The notes below the pieces were generated by a model that was not told where the DNA came from, searched no databases, and saw only the letters and a list, made by a program, of their open reading frames with translations. Below, in pieces: positions 1 to 8,371 of a stretch of 64,000 bases of DNA. The position numbers were made by a program, and so were the translations under genes. Every line of letters begins with the position of its first letter. Position 1 is the stretch's first letter. The stretch spans positions 53,470-117,469 of the forward strand of contig CANLTZ010000016.1 in assembly GCA_947494145.1 (NCBI GenBank). Direction: 5' to 3'. The DNA is from an uncultured Jannaschia sp. (lineage in GTDB: Bacteria > Pseudomonadota > Alphaproteobacteria > Rhodobacterales > Rhodobacteraceae).

Positions 1-222
1 AGCAAAGCTGATGCCCACCAGCACCATGAACGTACCTGCAAGGGTGCGTCCGAACGCGATCCATAGGGGACTGGACACCCAAGGAGCAGGGATCATTCCG
101 AGAAAGGCAAGATCCCAGACCAGGTGGAACAGGACGACGCCAAAAATTGCGATGCCGCGGATCATATCGATCGCAACAACGCGGTCCTTGGTCTTTTGAT
201 CGTGCATCGGCGGTCCGGTCAT
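1..222 (-). CDS. DUF1624 / heparan-alpha-glucosaminide N-acetyltransferase-like membrane protein, N-terminal part
   Basis: Reading leftward from an ATG at 222, the frame stays open for 74 codons to the window edge. It encodes an N-terminus typical of DUF1624 membrane proteins: a short polar start, then an R-x5-DMIRGIAIF motif that enters a first membrane helix containing FHLVWDL, then a second hydrophobic stretch near residues 58-74. The family comprises multi-helix inner-membrane proteins related to acyl-CoA-dependent acyltransferases; the substrate here is unknown. A second in-frame ATG lies at 207. The gene is divergent from the L,D-transpeptidase at 404. The metal-type promoter between them points away from this gene. 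The C-terminus is outside the window. Confidence 0.7.
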   Translation of the reverse strand, partial: MTGPPMHDQKTKDRVVAIDMIRGIAIFGVVLFHLVWDLAFLGMIPAPWVSSPLWIAFGRTLAGTFMVLVGISFA

Positions 223-297
223 AGCAATGGTCTTGGGACGCCTAGATGGGGCCGAAGAAGATTGCTACACCCCCTGAATTAAAACAGGATTTCGGTC

Positions 298-328
298 TTG
301 AACCTATACCCGGTAGAGGTTGCATACC
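298..328 (+). promoter_or_regulatory. MerR-type (Zn/Cd/Pb class) promoter-operator, site 1
   Basis: A -35 element TTGAAC (298-303) is followed by the dyad CTATA-CCCGG-TAGAG (304-318) and a candidate -10 CATACC (323-328) after a 19-bp spacer. Overlong 19-20 bp spacers with a dyad between the boxes are the hallmark of MerR-activated promoters. One arm differs by one base from the best copies at 1469 and 10076. It faces the L,D-transpeptidase at 404. Confidence 0.7.
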
Positions 329-403
329 TTCAGCTATAGGATGACCCTACCAACTGATCCGATCGCGTCACGCGATGAAGACTGAAAACGAGGACTTTAG
401 GCC

Positions 404-1045
404 ATGTTGACGAGACGGCATTTCATTCAAACGACGGCGGCTCTTTTCTCCACGGCCATTGCGACGCCAGTTTTGGCCAGCCGCCAACCGACAGCTGCTG
501 AAAAGGCCGCATGGGACGCGCAGGTGACACCCGCAAACTACGATCCGGCGACCTCGAACCCGTGGGGGTTGGAGCCGCGGTTCCTGCCTCGTCGAGTGGA
601 GGCGAATGCGGGGCTTGTCCCCGGTGACATCCATGTCGATGCTGTCGCGCTCTACCTTTATCATATCGAGGAAGGCGGCACGGCCATGCGATATGGCGTG
701 GCGATCGCCCGCGATGAGCTCTACGAACCCGGCACCTACACGATCCGCCGCAAGGTGCAGTGGCCGCATTGGACCCCAACTCGAAGCATGATCGAGCGAA
801 ACCCCGAGTATGAGCGATACGCAGACGGAATGGAGCCGGGGCCACAGAATGCGCTCGGTTCACGCGCGCTCTACCTGTTTGTCGGCGACCGAGACACCTA
901 TCTTCGCATCCACGGAACGCCTCACGCCCGATCAATCGGTGGACGGGCAAGCTCGGGCTGTGTGCGGATGGTGATGGCGCATATAAATACGCTCTATCCG
1001 AACGTTCGGACCGGATCGAGGGCCTTCCTCTACGCCCCGGCCTGA
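404..1045 (+). CDS. Exported L,D-transpeptidase (YkuD family), island copy A
   Basis: The 213-residue protein begins with a twin-arginine-like signal (TRRHF, cleavage near residue 25 after VLA). Its YkuD catalytic domain ends with the HGT-x4-SIGGRASSGCVRM signature; Cys186 is the predicted nucleophile. The family forms 3-3 peptidoglycan cross-links or attaches proteins to peptidoglycan in the periplasm. It lies downstream of a Zn/Cd-type MerR promoter (298-328), and its 3' end overlaps the convergent lipoprotein gene at 1030 by 16 bases. It is strikingly similar along its whole length to the L,D-transpeptidase at 58421-59113, including WDAQVTPA and DPATSNPWG. GAGGA precedes the chosen ATG. 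Confidence 0.88.
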   Translation: MLTRRHFIQTTAALFSTAIATPVLASRQPTAAEKAAWDAQVTPANYDPATSNPWGLEPRFLPRRVEANAGLVPGDIHVDAVALYLYHIEEGGTAMRYGVAIARDELYEPGTYTIRRKVQWPHWTPTRSMIERNPEYERYADGMEPGPQNALGSRALYLFVGDRDTYLRIHGTPHARSIGGRASSGCVRMVMAHINTLYPNVRTGSRAFLYAPA

Positions 1046-1317
1046 GCAACTTCACTGGACTGGCCGCAAATCGGATTGCCCTGAGGCGTTCTGAGCGGCA
1101 GCAGAGTCGTCTCGACCGGCCCCACGTACTCGTACCAAAAGCATCCGTCTTCCGGCATCAACCGAGCCGTCAGGACATTCTGGCTGGGGTCGGCGAGCGC
1201 GACGACTTCGTCAGGAACCGTCCGTGCCTTGGTCGATCCATTATCATCCATAGTTCCCACACATGCGCCCAGCATTGGAAGGAGGAAGAGAGTGAGACTT
1301 GCGCGGGTGCGATACAT
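1030..1317 (-). CDS. Small lipoprotein of unknown function, paralogue of 58127-58405
   Basis: A 95-residue protein with a lipoprotein signal: hydrophobic segment LTLFLLPMLGAC, predicted acylated Cys19. The mature part is short and ends in a conserved block, PEDGCFWYEY then GPVETTLLPLRTPQGNPIC. The same 19-residue block is identical in the lipoprotein at 58127, and both genes sit convergent with and next to an L,D-transpeptidase. No family name is known to me. The pairing suggests a partner or substrate of the neighbouring transpeptidase (inference). Three cysteines besides the lipid-anchored one would not be needed for that role; the two in the conserved block could form a disulfide or bind metal. 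Confidence 0.75.
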   Translation of the reverse strand: MYRTRASLTLFLLPMLGACVGTMDDNGSTKARTVPDEVVALADPSQNVLTARLMPEDGCFWYEYVGPVETTLLPLRTPQGNPICGQSSEVAQAGA

Positions 1318-1468
1318 TGCCTGGTCCTATTCGGTTCATCATGATGTGCGGAGGCTCGATATGATAACTCTCCGCTCTTTCGACAATCAGGCATGACCCT
1401 TGATCCTCCGAAATCCAAGAAGTGATTTCCGACCGCGTGGAAAAACTGCAGAAACTGCGATTTTGGCC

Positions 1469-1499
1469 TTGAACCTCTAGGGCCTAGAGGACCCAGATT
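1469..1499 (+). promoter_or_regulatory. MerR-type promoter-operator, site 2 (P-ATPase)
   Basis: TTGAAC (1469-1474) is joined to the perfect dyad CTCTA-GGGCC-TAGAG (1475-1489), with a candidate -10 CAGATT at 1494-1499 and a 19-bp spacer. This is the best match to the repeated site and sits just before the heavy-metal ATPase, the usual target of ZntR/CadR/PbrR regulators. Confidence 0.82.
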
Positions 1500-1527
1500 G
1501 CACGGCGAAGCATCTCGGAGCGACGAC

Positions 1528-3876
1528 ATGGTCGAAGAATCCCACCGCCATTCCCATGATCACGGCCATTCGCACGATGACCAGACCGGCAGCTGCTGCG
1601 GTTCAGCGGCGGATAGCGTGGCCGAGGCCATCCCGGCCCCTGGCACCGGTCGCAGTTTTCGGGTCAACGGGCTCGATTGCGCTGAAGAGGTCGCGATCCT
1701 TCGCCGCGTGGTCGGACCGCAGGTCGGGGGTGCCGACAATCTGGCTTTCGACGTGCTCAACGCCCGCATGATCGTCCTCGATGGCGCCCCGCCGCTCCCG
1801 GACGCGCGCATCGTCGAGATTGTCGACGGCTCCGGCATGAGCGCCAAGCCATGGGACGATGAGACCGCCGACGCCGACCAAGCCGCGCATTTCTCCCGGC
1901 AGCGCCTGTTTACGGCTCTATCTGGGGGCTTCTGGGCGGCGGGCTTCCTGTGGCATGGGGTGGAAGCGGGCGTCGGCGGTGCACTTCGGCTTTTCTCCGG
2001 GCATGGGGAGGTGCCCATGCCCCTGTCCGAGATGACGCTGTTCCTGCTCGCCATCGTTTTCGGAGCCTGGCTGGTTGCGCCTAAGGCTTGGTCGGCCGCG
2101 CGACGCTTATCACCCGACATGAACCTGCTGATGGTAGTGGCCGTAGCCGGAGCCATCGGATTGGGCGAGTTCTTCGAGGCGGCGACCGTCGCCTTCTTTT
2201 TCGCCCTCTCCCTGACGCTCGAATCCTGGAGCGTGGGACGGGCACGGAACGCCGTTTCCGCGCTGCTCGACCTCGCGCCGCCGACGGCCCGCGTTATCCG
2301 CGAAGACGGGTCCGAGGCCGATCTGCCCGCCAAGCAAGTCACCGTGGGGGACCGCTTCGTCGTCCGGGGCGGTGACCGCATCCCCCTCGACGGCGAGGTC
2401 GTGAATGGGCACGGAGAGGTCGATCAAGCCCCGATCACGGGGGAAAGCGCCCTGACTCCCAAGGAGGTCGGCGACGAGGTCTATGCCGGGACGATCAACG
2501 GCGACGGCACCCTTACCGTGCGGGCCACGAAAGCTTCCTCGGATACGGTGCTGTCCAAGATTATCCGTATGGTGGGCGACGCCCATTCCAAGCGCGCCGA
2601 GGTCGAGCAGTGGGTGACGCGTTTCGCTCGTATCTATACCCCCATCGTAATGCTACTGGCCGTCGCCATTGCGGTCCTCCCGCCGCTGGTCATGGGCGGG
2701 GGCTGGGCGGACTGGTTCTATAACGCTCTCGTCCTCCTCGTGATCGCCTGCCCCTGCGCGCTCGTCATCTCCACGCCGGTTTCCATAGTTGCTTCCCTGG
2801 CCGCAGCCGCCCGGGCTGGCGTGCTAATCAAGGGTGGGGCCTATGTTGAGGCCCCGGCCAAGCTTTCCGCGCTGGCCATGGACAAGACGGGCACGATCAC
2901 CATGGGCGAACCCGAGGTCGCAGGACTGCATCCGATCGACGGGACGCCCGAAATGGACCTCCTGCGAACCGCGGTCGCGCTGGAGGCGCGGTCCTCCCAC
3001 CCGCTGGCCCGCGCGATCCTGGCTCGCGGCGAACGGGACGGCCTGCCGACAGAGGCTGCCGAAGAGACGCGCACGGTGCCTGGACGGGGCGTCGAGGGAA
3101 TGCTGAATGGCGCGGCCGTCTGGCTCGGCTCCGACAGGTTCGCTGCCGAGAAAGGCTTGGATAAAGCCATCCCCCGCGACCTGCTGGAACGGATCGAGGG
3201 TGCGGGCAGCACACTAGTCGCGATCGGGACCGCAGATCGCCTGATGGGCCTCATAGAGCTGCGCGACCGCATCCGCCCGGACGCGCGCGCCGTCATCTCC
3301 AGGCTTCATGCGCAGGGCGTCCGCAAGATCATTATGCTCACCGGCGACAACGAACGTACGGCTCGCGCCGTGGCCGCCGAGGTGGGCATCGACGAGGTCC
3401 GAGCGGAATTGCTGCCGGAGGACAAGGTCACTGCGATCGAAGAATTGGTCGCCGAGTATGCAGTCGTCGCGATGATCGGCGACGGCGTGAACGACGCACC
3501 TGCCATGGCCCGCGCCCATTTTGCCATCGCAATGGGCGCCGTCGGATCGGATGCCGCCATAGAGACGGCCGACATCGCCCTGATGACTGACGATATCGCC
3601 AAGGTGCCGTGGCTTATCGGACATTCGCGCCGCACCATGGGCGTGATCCGCCAAAATATCGTGCTCGCGTTGGCGACGAAGGCCGTATTCGTCGGTCTGA
3701 CAGCGTTCGGCATGGCGAGCATGTGGGGCGCTATCGCAGCCGATGTGGGCGTTTCCCTATTGGTGGTCGCCAATGCGCTTCGACTGCTTCGGGGAGAAAA
3801 AGATGAACCGGACCCCAAGGGCGGCGAGCGGATCGGAACCCGAATGACACAGGGCGCCCTCGCCCACGGTCGATAG
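1528..3876 (+). CDS. zntA: Zn/Cd/Pb-translocating P1B-type ATPase (ZntA/CadA/PbrA-like)
   Basis: Inner-membrane ATPase that expels divalent soft metals from the cytoplasm. The 782-residue protein has a His-rich N-terminus (residues 6-17), a CC pair near 23, one HMA-like domain (about 41-100, with GLDC), and membrane helices. The CPC transport motif is at 408-410, the phosphorylated Asp is D452 in DKTGT, then come an HP motif and the GDGVNDAP hinge. CPC with a single HMA and a His/Cys-rich leader fits the Zn/Cd/Pb subgroup rather than Cu; the exact preferred ion cannot be read from sequence. The ATG at 1528 is preferred over an upstream in-frame TTG at 1498, because it follows CGGAG at good spacing and the TTG lies within the promoter. 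Confidence 0.9.
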   Translation: MVEESHRHSHDHGHSHDDQTGSCCGSAADSVAEAIPAPGTGRSFRVNGLDCAEEVAILRRVVGPQVGGADNLAFDVLNARMIVLDGAPPLPDARIVEIVDGSGMSAKPWDDETADADQAAHFSRQRLFTALSGGFWAAGFLWHGVEAGVGGALRLFSGHGEVPMPLSEMTLFLLAIVFGAWLVAPKAWSAARRLSPDMNLLMVVAVAGAIGLGEFFEAATVAFFFALSLTLESWSVGRARNAVSALLDLAPPTARVIREDGSEADLPAKQVTVGDRFVVRGGDRIPLDGEVVNGHGEVDQAPITGESALTPKEVGDEVYAGTINGDGTLTVRATKASSDTVLSKIIRMVGDAHSKRAEVEQWVTRFARIYTPIVMLLAVAIAVLPPLVMGGGWADWFYNALVLLVIACPCALVISTPVSIVASLAAAARAGVLIKGGAYVEAPAKLSALAMDKTGTITMGEPEVAGLHPIDGTPEMDLLRTAVALEARSSHPLARAILARGERDGLPTEAAEETRTVPGRGVEGMLNGAAVWLGSDRFAAEKGLDKAIPRDLLERIEGAGSTLVAIGTADRLMGLIELRDRIRPDARAVISRLHAQGVRKIIMLTGDNERTARAVAAEVGIDEVRAELLPEDKVTAIEELVAEYAVVAMIGDGVNDAPAMARAHFAIAMGAVGSDAAIETADIALMTDDIAKVPWLIGHSRRTMGVIRQNIVLALATKAVFVGLTAFGMASMWGAIAADVGVSLLVVANALRLLRGEKDEPDPKGGERIGTRMTQGALAHGR

Positions 3877-3942
3877 GGTCCTGACCCCTTGAGGCGTCGG
3901 AATCGGGACGATAGCACGGCACAAAAGGCGAGGCAGGCGGCG

Positions 3943-4452
3943 ATGAACAGTTCACTAACACGGCGAACCGCCCTCCTTGGGGGCGTTGCGGTGGCGCTCG
4001 CGGGATGTGCCGGCAAGTTCCGATCCTACAACGGCCCCGAGGTGACGCGATTGCGCATCCGGAAGGCGGACCGGATACTGTTCCTTGACGGTCGCGATCG
4101 GATCCTCGCCACCTTTCCCATCGGCCTGGGCTTTGCTCCCGAAGGACACAAGCAGTTCGAGGGCGATGGTAAGACACCTGAAGGCCGGTACATGATCGAC
4201 CGCCGAAATCCGAGCAGCCTGTTCCATCTGTCCATCGGCATTTCATATCCGAACGCCGAGGATAGGGCGTTCGCTGCGGCCCAGGGTCAGTCGCCCGGCG
4301 GCGATATCTTCATCCATGGCGGTCCTCGCCGGGGCATCGACCCCATGGACAAGCGCGATTGGACGGCCGGCTGCATCGCCACCACCGATCGTCAGATCGA
4401 GCGGATCTATGCGATGGTGCGCGATGGCACACCGATCGAGATAACAGCTTAG
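3943..4452 (+). CDS. L,D-transpeptidase (YkuD) lipoprotein-like protein
   Basis: A 169-residue exported protein. The signal TRRTALLGGVAVALAGC combines a twin-arginine-like start with a lipobox ending at Cys22, so it may be anchored to a membrane. The catalytic domain carries GKTPEGRYMIDRRNP, FIHGG, and WTAGCIATTD with the nucleophilic Cys. This variant, with a single HGG and the AGCI motif, differs from the copies at 404 and 58421. It begins 66 bases after the P-ATPase stop and probably shares its transcript. An upstream TTG start is possible but would place extra charged residues before the signal. It probably modifies peptidoglycan under metal stress (inference). Confidence 0.85.
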   Translation: MNSSLTRRTALLGGVAVALAGCAGKFRSYNGPEVTRLRIRKADRILFLDGRDRILATFPIGLGFAPEGHKQFEGDGKTPEGRYMIDRRNPSSLFHLSIGISYPNAEDRAFAAAQGQSPGGDIFIHGGPRRGIDPMDKRDWTAGCIATTDRQIERIYAMVRDGTPIEITA

Positions 4453-4456
4453 AGGA

Positions 4457-4927
4457 TCAGCCGCCATCCAGTGCCGGTTTCCTACCGCCGAGCATCACAA
4501 GACACGCCGCACCGCAGACGACGAAGACGTCCGCCATGTTGAAGGCTGGCCAATGGGCGACGCCAACGTAGAAGTCGAGGAAGTCGGTCACGCCGCCGAG
4601 CCGTATCCGGTCGATGATGTTGCCGAGCGCGCCGCCGATCACGGTGCCGTAGGCGATGCCCTCCACGAGACTGTGCGTTCGAGCCATCCCGACCACGAGA
4701 AACGCGACGATACCGATAGCAAGCAGGGCGAGCCCCCAGGGTGGCAGGGTGCCGAGCAGGCCGAAGGCAACTCCCGTGTTTCGGGCAAAGACCAGATCGA
4801 AGCCTGGAAAGACGGTCAGACCGCCCTCAAGCTGTGATGCGTTGGCGACTACGGCGGCCTTGGTCGCTTGATCCATGACCAGAGCCACGACAGCCATGGC
4901 AACGCCGAATTGAACAGGAGGGCGCAT
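4457..4927 (-). CDS. lspA: Lipoprotein signal peptidase (signal peptidase II)
   Basis: Inner-membrane aspartic protease that removes signal peptides from prolipoproteins. The 156 residues show four hydrophobic helices and the signature blocks: DQATKAAV near the N-terminus, FARNTGVAFGLL, then NIIDRIRLGGVTDFLD and FNMADV, which carry the catalytic aspartates. The start ATG overlaps the ZIP stop codon by one base (TAATG), so the two are translationally coupled. A dedicated lspA beside metal efflux genes has a precedent in the pbr lead-resistance operon, where pbrC is an lspA homologue. It may serve the island lipoproteins, but a chromosomal lspA would normally do this too. Confidence 0.9.
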   Translation of the reverse strand: MRPPVQFGVAMAVVALVMDQATKAAVVANASQLEGGLTVFPGFDLVFARNTGVAFGLLGTLPPWGLALLAIGIVAFLVVGMARTHSLVEGIAYGTVIGGALGNIIDRIRLGGVTDFLDFYVGVAHWPAFNMADVFVVCGAACLVMLGGRKPALDGG

Positions 4928-5718
4928 TATCCCAGCCAGACGTCGAGAAAAAGCATGACCACTAGGCCAACAGCAAGGCCGAGCGTTGCCTGGTTCTGAT
5001 GCCCGCTTCGATGGGTTTCGGGAATGATTTCGTGGCTGATAACATACAGCATCGCACCTGCGGCAAAGGCGAGGCCCCATGGAAGTAGCGGCTGAGCCAC
5101 GACAATCACCGCCGCACCGAGCAGCCCCATCACCGGTTCGATCAGTCCGGTCAGGGCGGCGACACCGAATGCCGTCATCCGCGAATATTTCTCTCCCAAA
5201 AGGGCCACGGCCACGGCCAGACCCTCCGGCGCATTCTGAAGCCCGATGCCAAGCGCTACGGGGAACCCACCTTCGAAGCCCTCTGCTCCGAACGCTACGC
5301 CGACGGCGAGGCCCTCTGGCGCGTTGTGGATCGCGATGGCGATGATGAAAAGCCAGACGCGTCGCACGGCGGCCGCCTCGGGCCCCTCGCGGCCGGAGGC
5401 GAAGTGCTCGTGGGGGATCGTCTCGTTCATCAGCGCAACAACGCCCATTCCGATCAGAATGGCGGCGCAAACGATCAAGGCGGGCATGGCCCCAGTCGCC
5501 CCCTGTTCTTCTGCGGCATCGAGCGCGGGGATGATAAGTGAGAAGAAGGACGCTGCCAGCATTACACCTGCGGCGAAGCCGAGCGAGATGTCGCGCCACA
5601 TGCGCGTTGGCGTCTTACCGAAGAGGACCGGCAGTGCTCCGACGCTCGTCATCAAGCCAGCGAGCAAGCTTCCGACTAGGCCAAGCATTACCGGAGAGAG
5701 TTGGGCGATGGCGGCCAT
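4927..5718 (-). CDS. ZIP-family divalent metal transporter
   Basis: A 263-residue inner-membrane protein with about eight helices. Two metal-binding helix motifs are clear: HNAPEGLAVGVAFG and a second NAPEGLAVAVAL, followed by HEIIPETH near the C-terminus. ZIP proteins usually move Zn, Fe or similar ions into the cytoplasm; related GufA-like members occur in metal islands and some may work in other directions. The open frame extends upstream, but the ATG at 5718 begins the recognisable family N-terminus. It is the sixth gene of a seven-gene minus-strand run from 9416. An importer inside an efflux block is unusual; it may refill Zn or control periplasmic levels (inference). Confidence 0.87.
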   Translation of the reverse strand: MAAIAQLSPVMLGLVGSLLAGLMTSVGALPVLFGKTPTRMWRDISLGFAAGVMLAASFFSLIIPALDAAEEQGATGAMPALIVCAAILIGMGVVALMNETIPHEHFASGREGPEAAAVRRVWLFIIAIAIHNAPEGLAVGVAFGAEGFEGGFPVALGIGLQNAPEGLAVAVALLGEKYSRMTAFGVAALTGLIEPVMGLLGAAVIVVAQPLLPWGLAFAAGAMLYVISHEIIPETHRSGHQNQATLGLAVGLVVMLFLDVWLG

Positions 5719-5752
5719 TAGATATCCTTGGAGATGAGTTGTTTTTCGCGAA

Positions 5753-7084
5753 TCATGCGTCGATCTCGGCAAGCGCCGCGAAATCCGCCCGCGTCGCGGC
5801 GAGCGCTGCTTTCGCTCTCTGCCCATCAGGCCGCTTGTCGAACCCATCGCCCTGATGAGCGATTGGATCGACGGGGCGCCCGCCGATCCGAACCTCGAAA
5901 TGCAAGTTCGGCCCCGTCGCCGTGCCCGTATCGCCGACCACGCCGATTGGATCGTCTGCGGCCACGACGTCCCCCGCAGACAGTCCCGGACGAATGGCAT
6001 CGAGATGGGCATACCGAGTCATCGTATCGTTGCCGTGTGTGATTTCGACAACCTTGCCGTATCCGCCTCTCCATCCGACAAAAGCGATACGTCCGGCGGC
6101 GGTGGATTTGACAGGCGTGCCGCGCATGGCTGCATAATCGACGCCGGTGTGCTGCCGCATGTCTCCGAAGATGGGGTGTCGGCGTGGGCCGAAGACCGAC
6201 GACAGGCGGGCATTTTCTACAGGCGGCACCAGGTCTTTAAGAAGAGCACCGTTGCGATAGATGGAGTGTCGGCTTCCGGCATCCTCACTCGGCCACAGAA
6301 CCTCGTACAGCATGCCTTCGACATCGACTGCGGCGTATCGCATGGTCGGGCGTCCAACTGCCGTTCCATCCGGAAGCATTGTCTCGTCCCATAGAATGCT
6401 GAGCCGCTCGCCGCCCTGCAAATCCCGTCGCATATCCACGAACCCATCAAGGATCCTCCCAAGGTCATTCGCGAAACCGGTCGGGACGCCAGCACGATCC
6501 AGAGAGGCGTAAATCGACCCTTCGACTTCCAGCGCACCGGCGCGGGCGACCTGCTCCGCTTCCGGCTCGATTGTCCGGGCAGAGACCGTCGATCCAAGCG
6601 TGACCTCGATCGTTTTGCCTTCGCCGACGGCCAACTCGACCGATACGGGAACGGGTGTCGATCCGTAGAGCACTCGCAATTCGTACCCTGGCTTGAGCTT
6701 ACGCAGGTCATACTCTGACGCGAGCGCATCCGTGATTGCCGACTTCATAGGGCTATCCACACCTGCTGCTTCAAGCATCGAGCCGAGCGTATCTCCTGGG
6801 TCGAGGGTCTTGGACCAGGGGGGGAGAGCGAGTGCGGCTCTGATCGCCTCAAGACTACTCGGTATGTCAGGCAGGTCGAGATATGGTTGCAGGGTCACTG
6901 GCCGGGTCTCCGCCATTGCGACAGCGACCTTCGGAGCAGCTGGTTCGGCGGGAGCGGCGAGGCTTGTCGGCGCCGCGCTCAAAATCCGTGGCGGCTCCGC
7001 CATAGGCATCCGCCAAGCCGTCGTGCCGCCGACAGTCATGATCGACGCCAGTCCCAGAAGGCCCATTGTTCCAATTTTGTTCAT
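5753..7084 (-). CDS. Periplasmic M23 peptidase (LytM/NlpD-like murein endopeptidase)
   Basis: A 443-residue exported protein. An N-terminal signal or anchor helix (residues 5-24) is followed by a low-complexity Ala/Pro linker, an OapA/LysM-like central part, and a C-terminal LytM domain. Zn ligands are visible in HTGVDYAA and in LHFEVRIGG, with GTPVKSTAAG and GRIAFVGWRGGYG typical of M23. Such enzymes cut peptide cross-links in peptidoglycan and need Zn at the active site. Its ATG overlaps the stop of the Sco gene by four bases (ATGA), placing it in the same operon. A Zn-dependent hydrolase controlled with Zn transporters is a plausible link between metal status and wall turnover (inference). 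Confidence 0.85.
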   Translation of the reverse strand: MNKIGTMGLLGLASIMTVGGTTAWRMPMAEPPRILSAAPTSLAAPAEPAAPKVAVAMAETRPVTLQPYLDLPDIPSSLEAIRAALALPPWSKTLDPGDTLGSMLEAAGVDSPMKSAITDALASEYDLRKLKPGYELRVLYGSTPVPVSVELAVGEGKTIEVTLGSTVSARTIEPEAEQVARAGALEVEGSIYASLDRAGVPTGFANDLGRILDGFVDMRRDLQGGERLSILWDETMLPDGTAVGRPTMRYAAVDVEGMLYEVLWPSEDAGSRHSIYRNGALLKDLVPPVENARLSSVFGPRRHPIFGDMRQHTGVDYAAMRGTPVKSTAAGRIAFVGWRGGYGKVVEITHGNDTMTRYAHLDAIRPGLSAGDVVAADDPIGVVGDTGTATGPNLHFEVRIGGRPVDPIAHQGDGFDKRPDGQRAKAALAATRADFAALAEIDA

Positions 7085-7701
7085 TGCCCTGCCTCTTCAT
7101 TCTGAAACGCTCGCCGTATTTTTGGCAATGCGAAGTCCCTCGGTTCGTGATAGTCGATAGCCGTCACGAAACGTCCTGTCGCGTCGAATAGGAAGACGCC
7201 TGCCGTATGGTCCATCGTGTAGTCTTCCTCCAGCGGGACCTTTCGATATCCTACGCGGAATCCCGCCGCGGCCTTCGCTGTCTCCGGGGGCGTGCCGGTC
7301 CAGCCTTGGATCGCCGAGTGGAAGAACCCGACATATTCTGAAAGGATCTCCACCGTGTCCCGTTCCGGATCGACCGTGATCAGAACGGGCGTGATCCGCT
7401 CTGCATCTGTGCCCAGCTCGTCGAGCCAGCCCGAAATATCCGACAGCGTCGTCGGACAGATCTCGGGACAATGGGTGAAGCCGAAGAACACGAGTGCCGG
7501 CTTGCCGGCCAAGGTATCCGGGCCGACGTTGCGGCCCGATTGGTCGGTCAAGGTGAATGACATCTCGGTCAGCGGCAAAGGCCGGGGATCGTCCGTCTGA
7601 GCTTGGTCTGCTCCGGGGCCATCGACCTGCCACCAGCCAAGCAGCAGAGCGAAGACCAGCGCAGCGACGACGGCGCCCGAGGCGAGAAAAGTCCGACGCA
7701 T
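7081..7701 (-). CDS. SCO1/SenC-family copper/thiol protein, copy 1
   Basis: A 206-residue thioredoxin-fold protein anchored by an N-terminal helix (residues 8-24). It contains the SCO metal/thiol site: FFGFTHCPEICP (Cys78 and Cys82) and a downstream His in DHTAG. SCO proteins deliver copper to the CuA site of cytochrome oxidase or act as thiol reductants. Start choice: an upstream in-frame start at 7752 would overlap dsbA by 41 bases, whereas the ATG at 7701 leaves 10 bases and gives a clean signal. The four-base overlap with the M23 gene shows coupling. Two different SCO genes in one operon (see 8814) is unusual. Confidence 0.88.
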   Translation of the reverse strand: MRRTFLASGAVVAALVFALLLGWWQVDGPGADQAQTDDPRPLPLTEMSFTLTDQSGRNVGPDTLAGKPALVFFGFTHCPEICPTTLSDISGWLDELGTDAERITPVLITVDPERDTVEILSEYVGFFHSAIQGWTGTPPETAKAAAGFRVGYRKVPLEEDYTMDHTAGVFLFDATGRFVTAIDYHEPRDFALPKIRRAFQNEEAGQ

Positions 7702-7711
7702 TCCCGGTCGC

Positions 7712-8371
7712 TCAATCGGTCGTAGCCGCGACTTCAGCCTCGACCATCGCAATGAGTTGTGCGGCCCCGAACTCGGGCAGCGGCTTTCCGTTCACGAAGA
7801 AGGTCGGTGTTCCGCGGATGCCGACCGCCTCGACGTCGGCACGGTCTTGGTTGAGCACGCCGATCACGTCGGGCGCGCGCATCTGCGTCTCAGCTGCCTC
7901 GGCGTCGAGACCGGCAGCGACGGCGACCTCCATGATGAGAGCAATGTTGGCACCTCCATGCGACGCCCATCGGGGCTGTGCCTCCAGCAGGGCGTCCATG
8001 ACGGGAAGAAACACGCCCTGCATACGGGCAGCCTCGAGCACCTTGACGGCCACCTCGGAGGCCTCGCCGTGGAATGGCGTGTAACGGACGACGACCCGAA
8101 CATCGTCTGGGTGGTCCTCGAGAATGCCTTTTACGATAGGATGGAAGCGGCGGCAGGCCTCACAGGCCGGATCGAAGAATTCGACGATGGTCACGGGCGC
8201 GTCTTCGCGCCCCAAGATCGGCGAATGGCCCCGCACCAGCGCGTCCTGCGCCTGGACTGGCTCCGCTGTCGCGATAGCGGCCGTGTCCGGGCGGCCCATG
8301 TACCAAGTGCCACCGGCGAAGAGCGTTAAGGCAACGGCGAGGATGGCAAGGAGTGTGGTCTTGGTGGTCAT
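7712..8371 (-). CDS. DsbA-family thiol:disulfide oxidoreductase
   Basis: A 219-residue periplasmic protein with an N-terminal signal/anchor (residues 5-21), a thioredoxin fold with active site CEAC (Cys70-Cys73) inside FFDPACEACRRF, and a cis-Pro loop in GIRGTPTFFVNG. It introduces or shuffles disulfides in periplasmic proteins. Its start overlaps the dsbB stop by four bases, so it is very likely the partner of that DsbB, which would re-oxidise it. CEAC differs from the CPHC of classical DsbA; the redox potential may differ. Copper and cadmium attack thiols, so a private Dsb pair in a metal block makes sense. Confidence 0.87.
   Translation of the reverse strand: MTTKTTLLAILAVALTLFAGGTWYMGRPDTAAIATAEPVQAQDALVRGHSPILGREDAPVTIVEFFDPACEACRRFHPIVKGILEDHPDDVRVVVRYTPFHGEASEVAVKVLEAARMQGVFLPVMDALLEAQPRWASHGGANIALIMEVAVAAGLDAEAAETQMRAPDVIGVLNQDRADVEAVGIRGTPTFFVNGKPLPEFGAAQLIAMVEAEVAATTD

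Noticed and set aside
3881..3905. Sequence resembling a metal promoter (CTGACC with CCTTGAGG) after the P-ATPase
   Set aside because: It has neither a matching dyad nor a 19-bp-spaced -10, and the gene that follows is probably read through from the P-ATPase.
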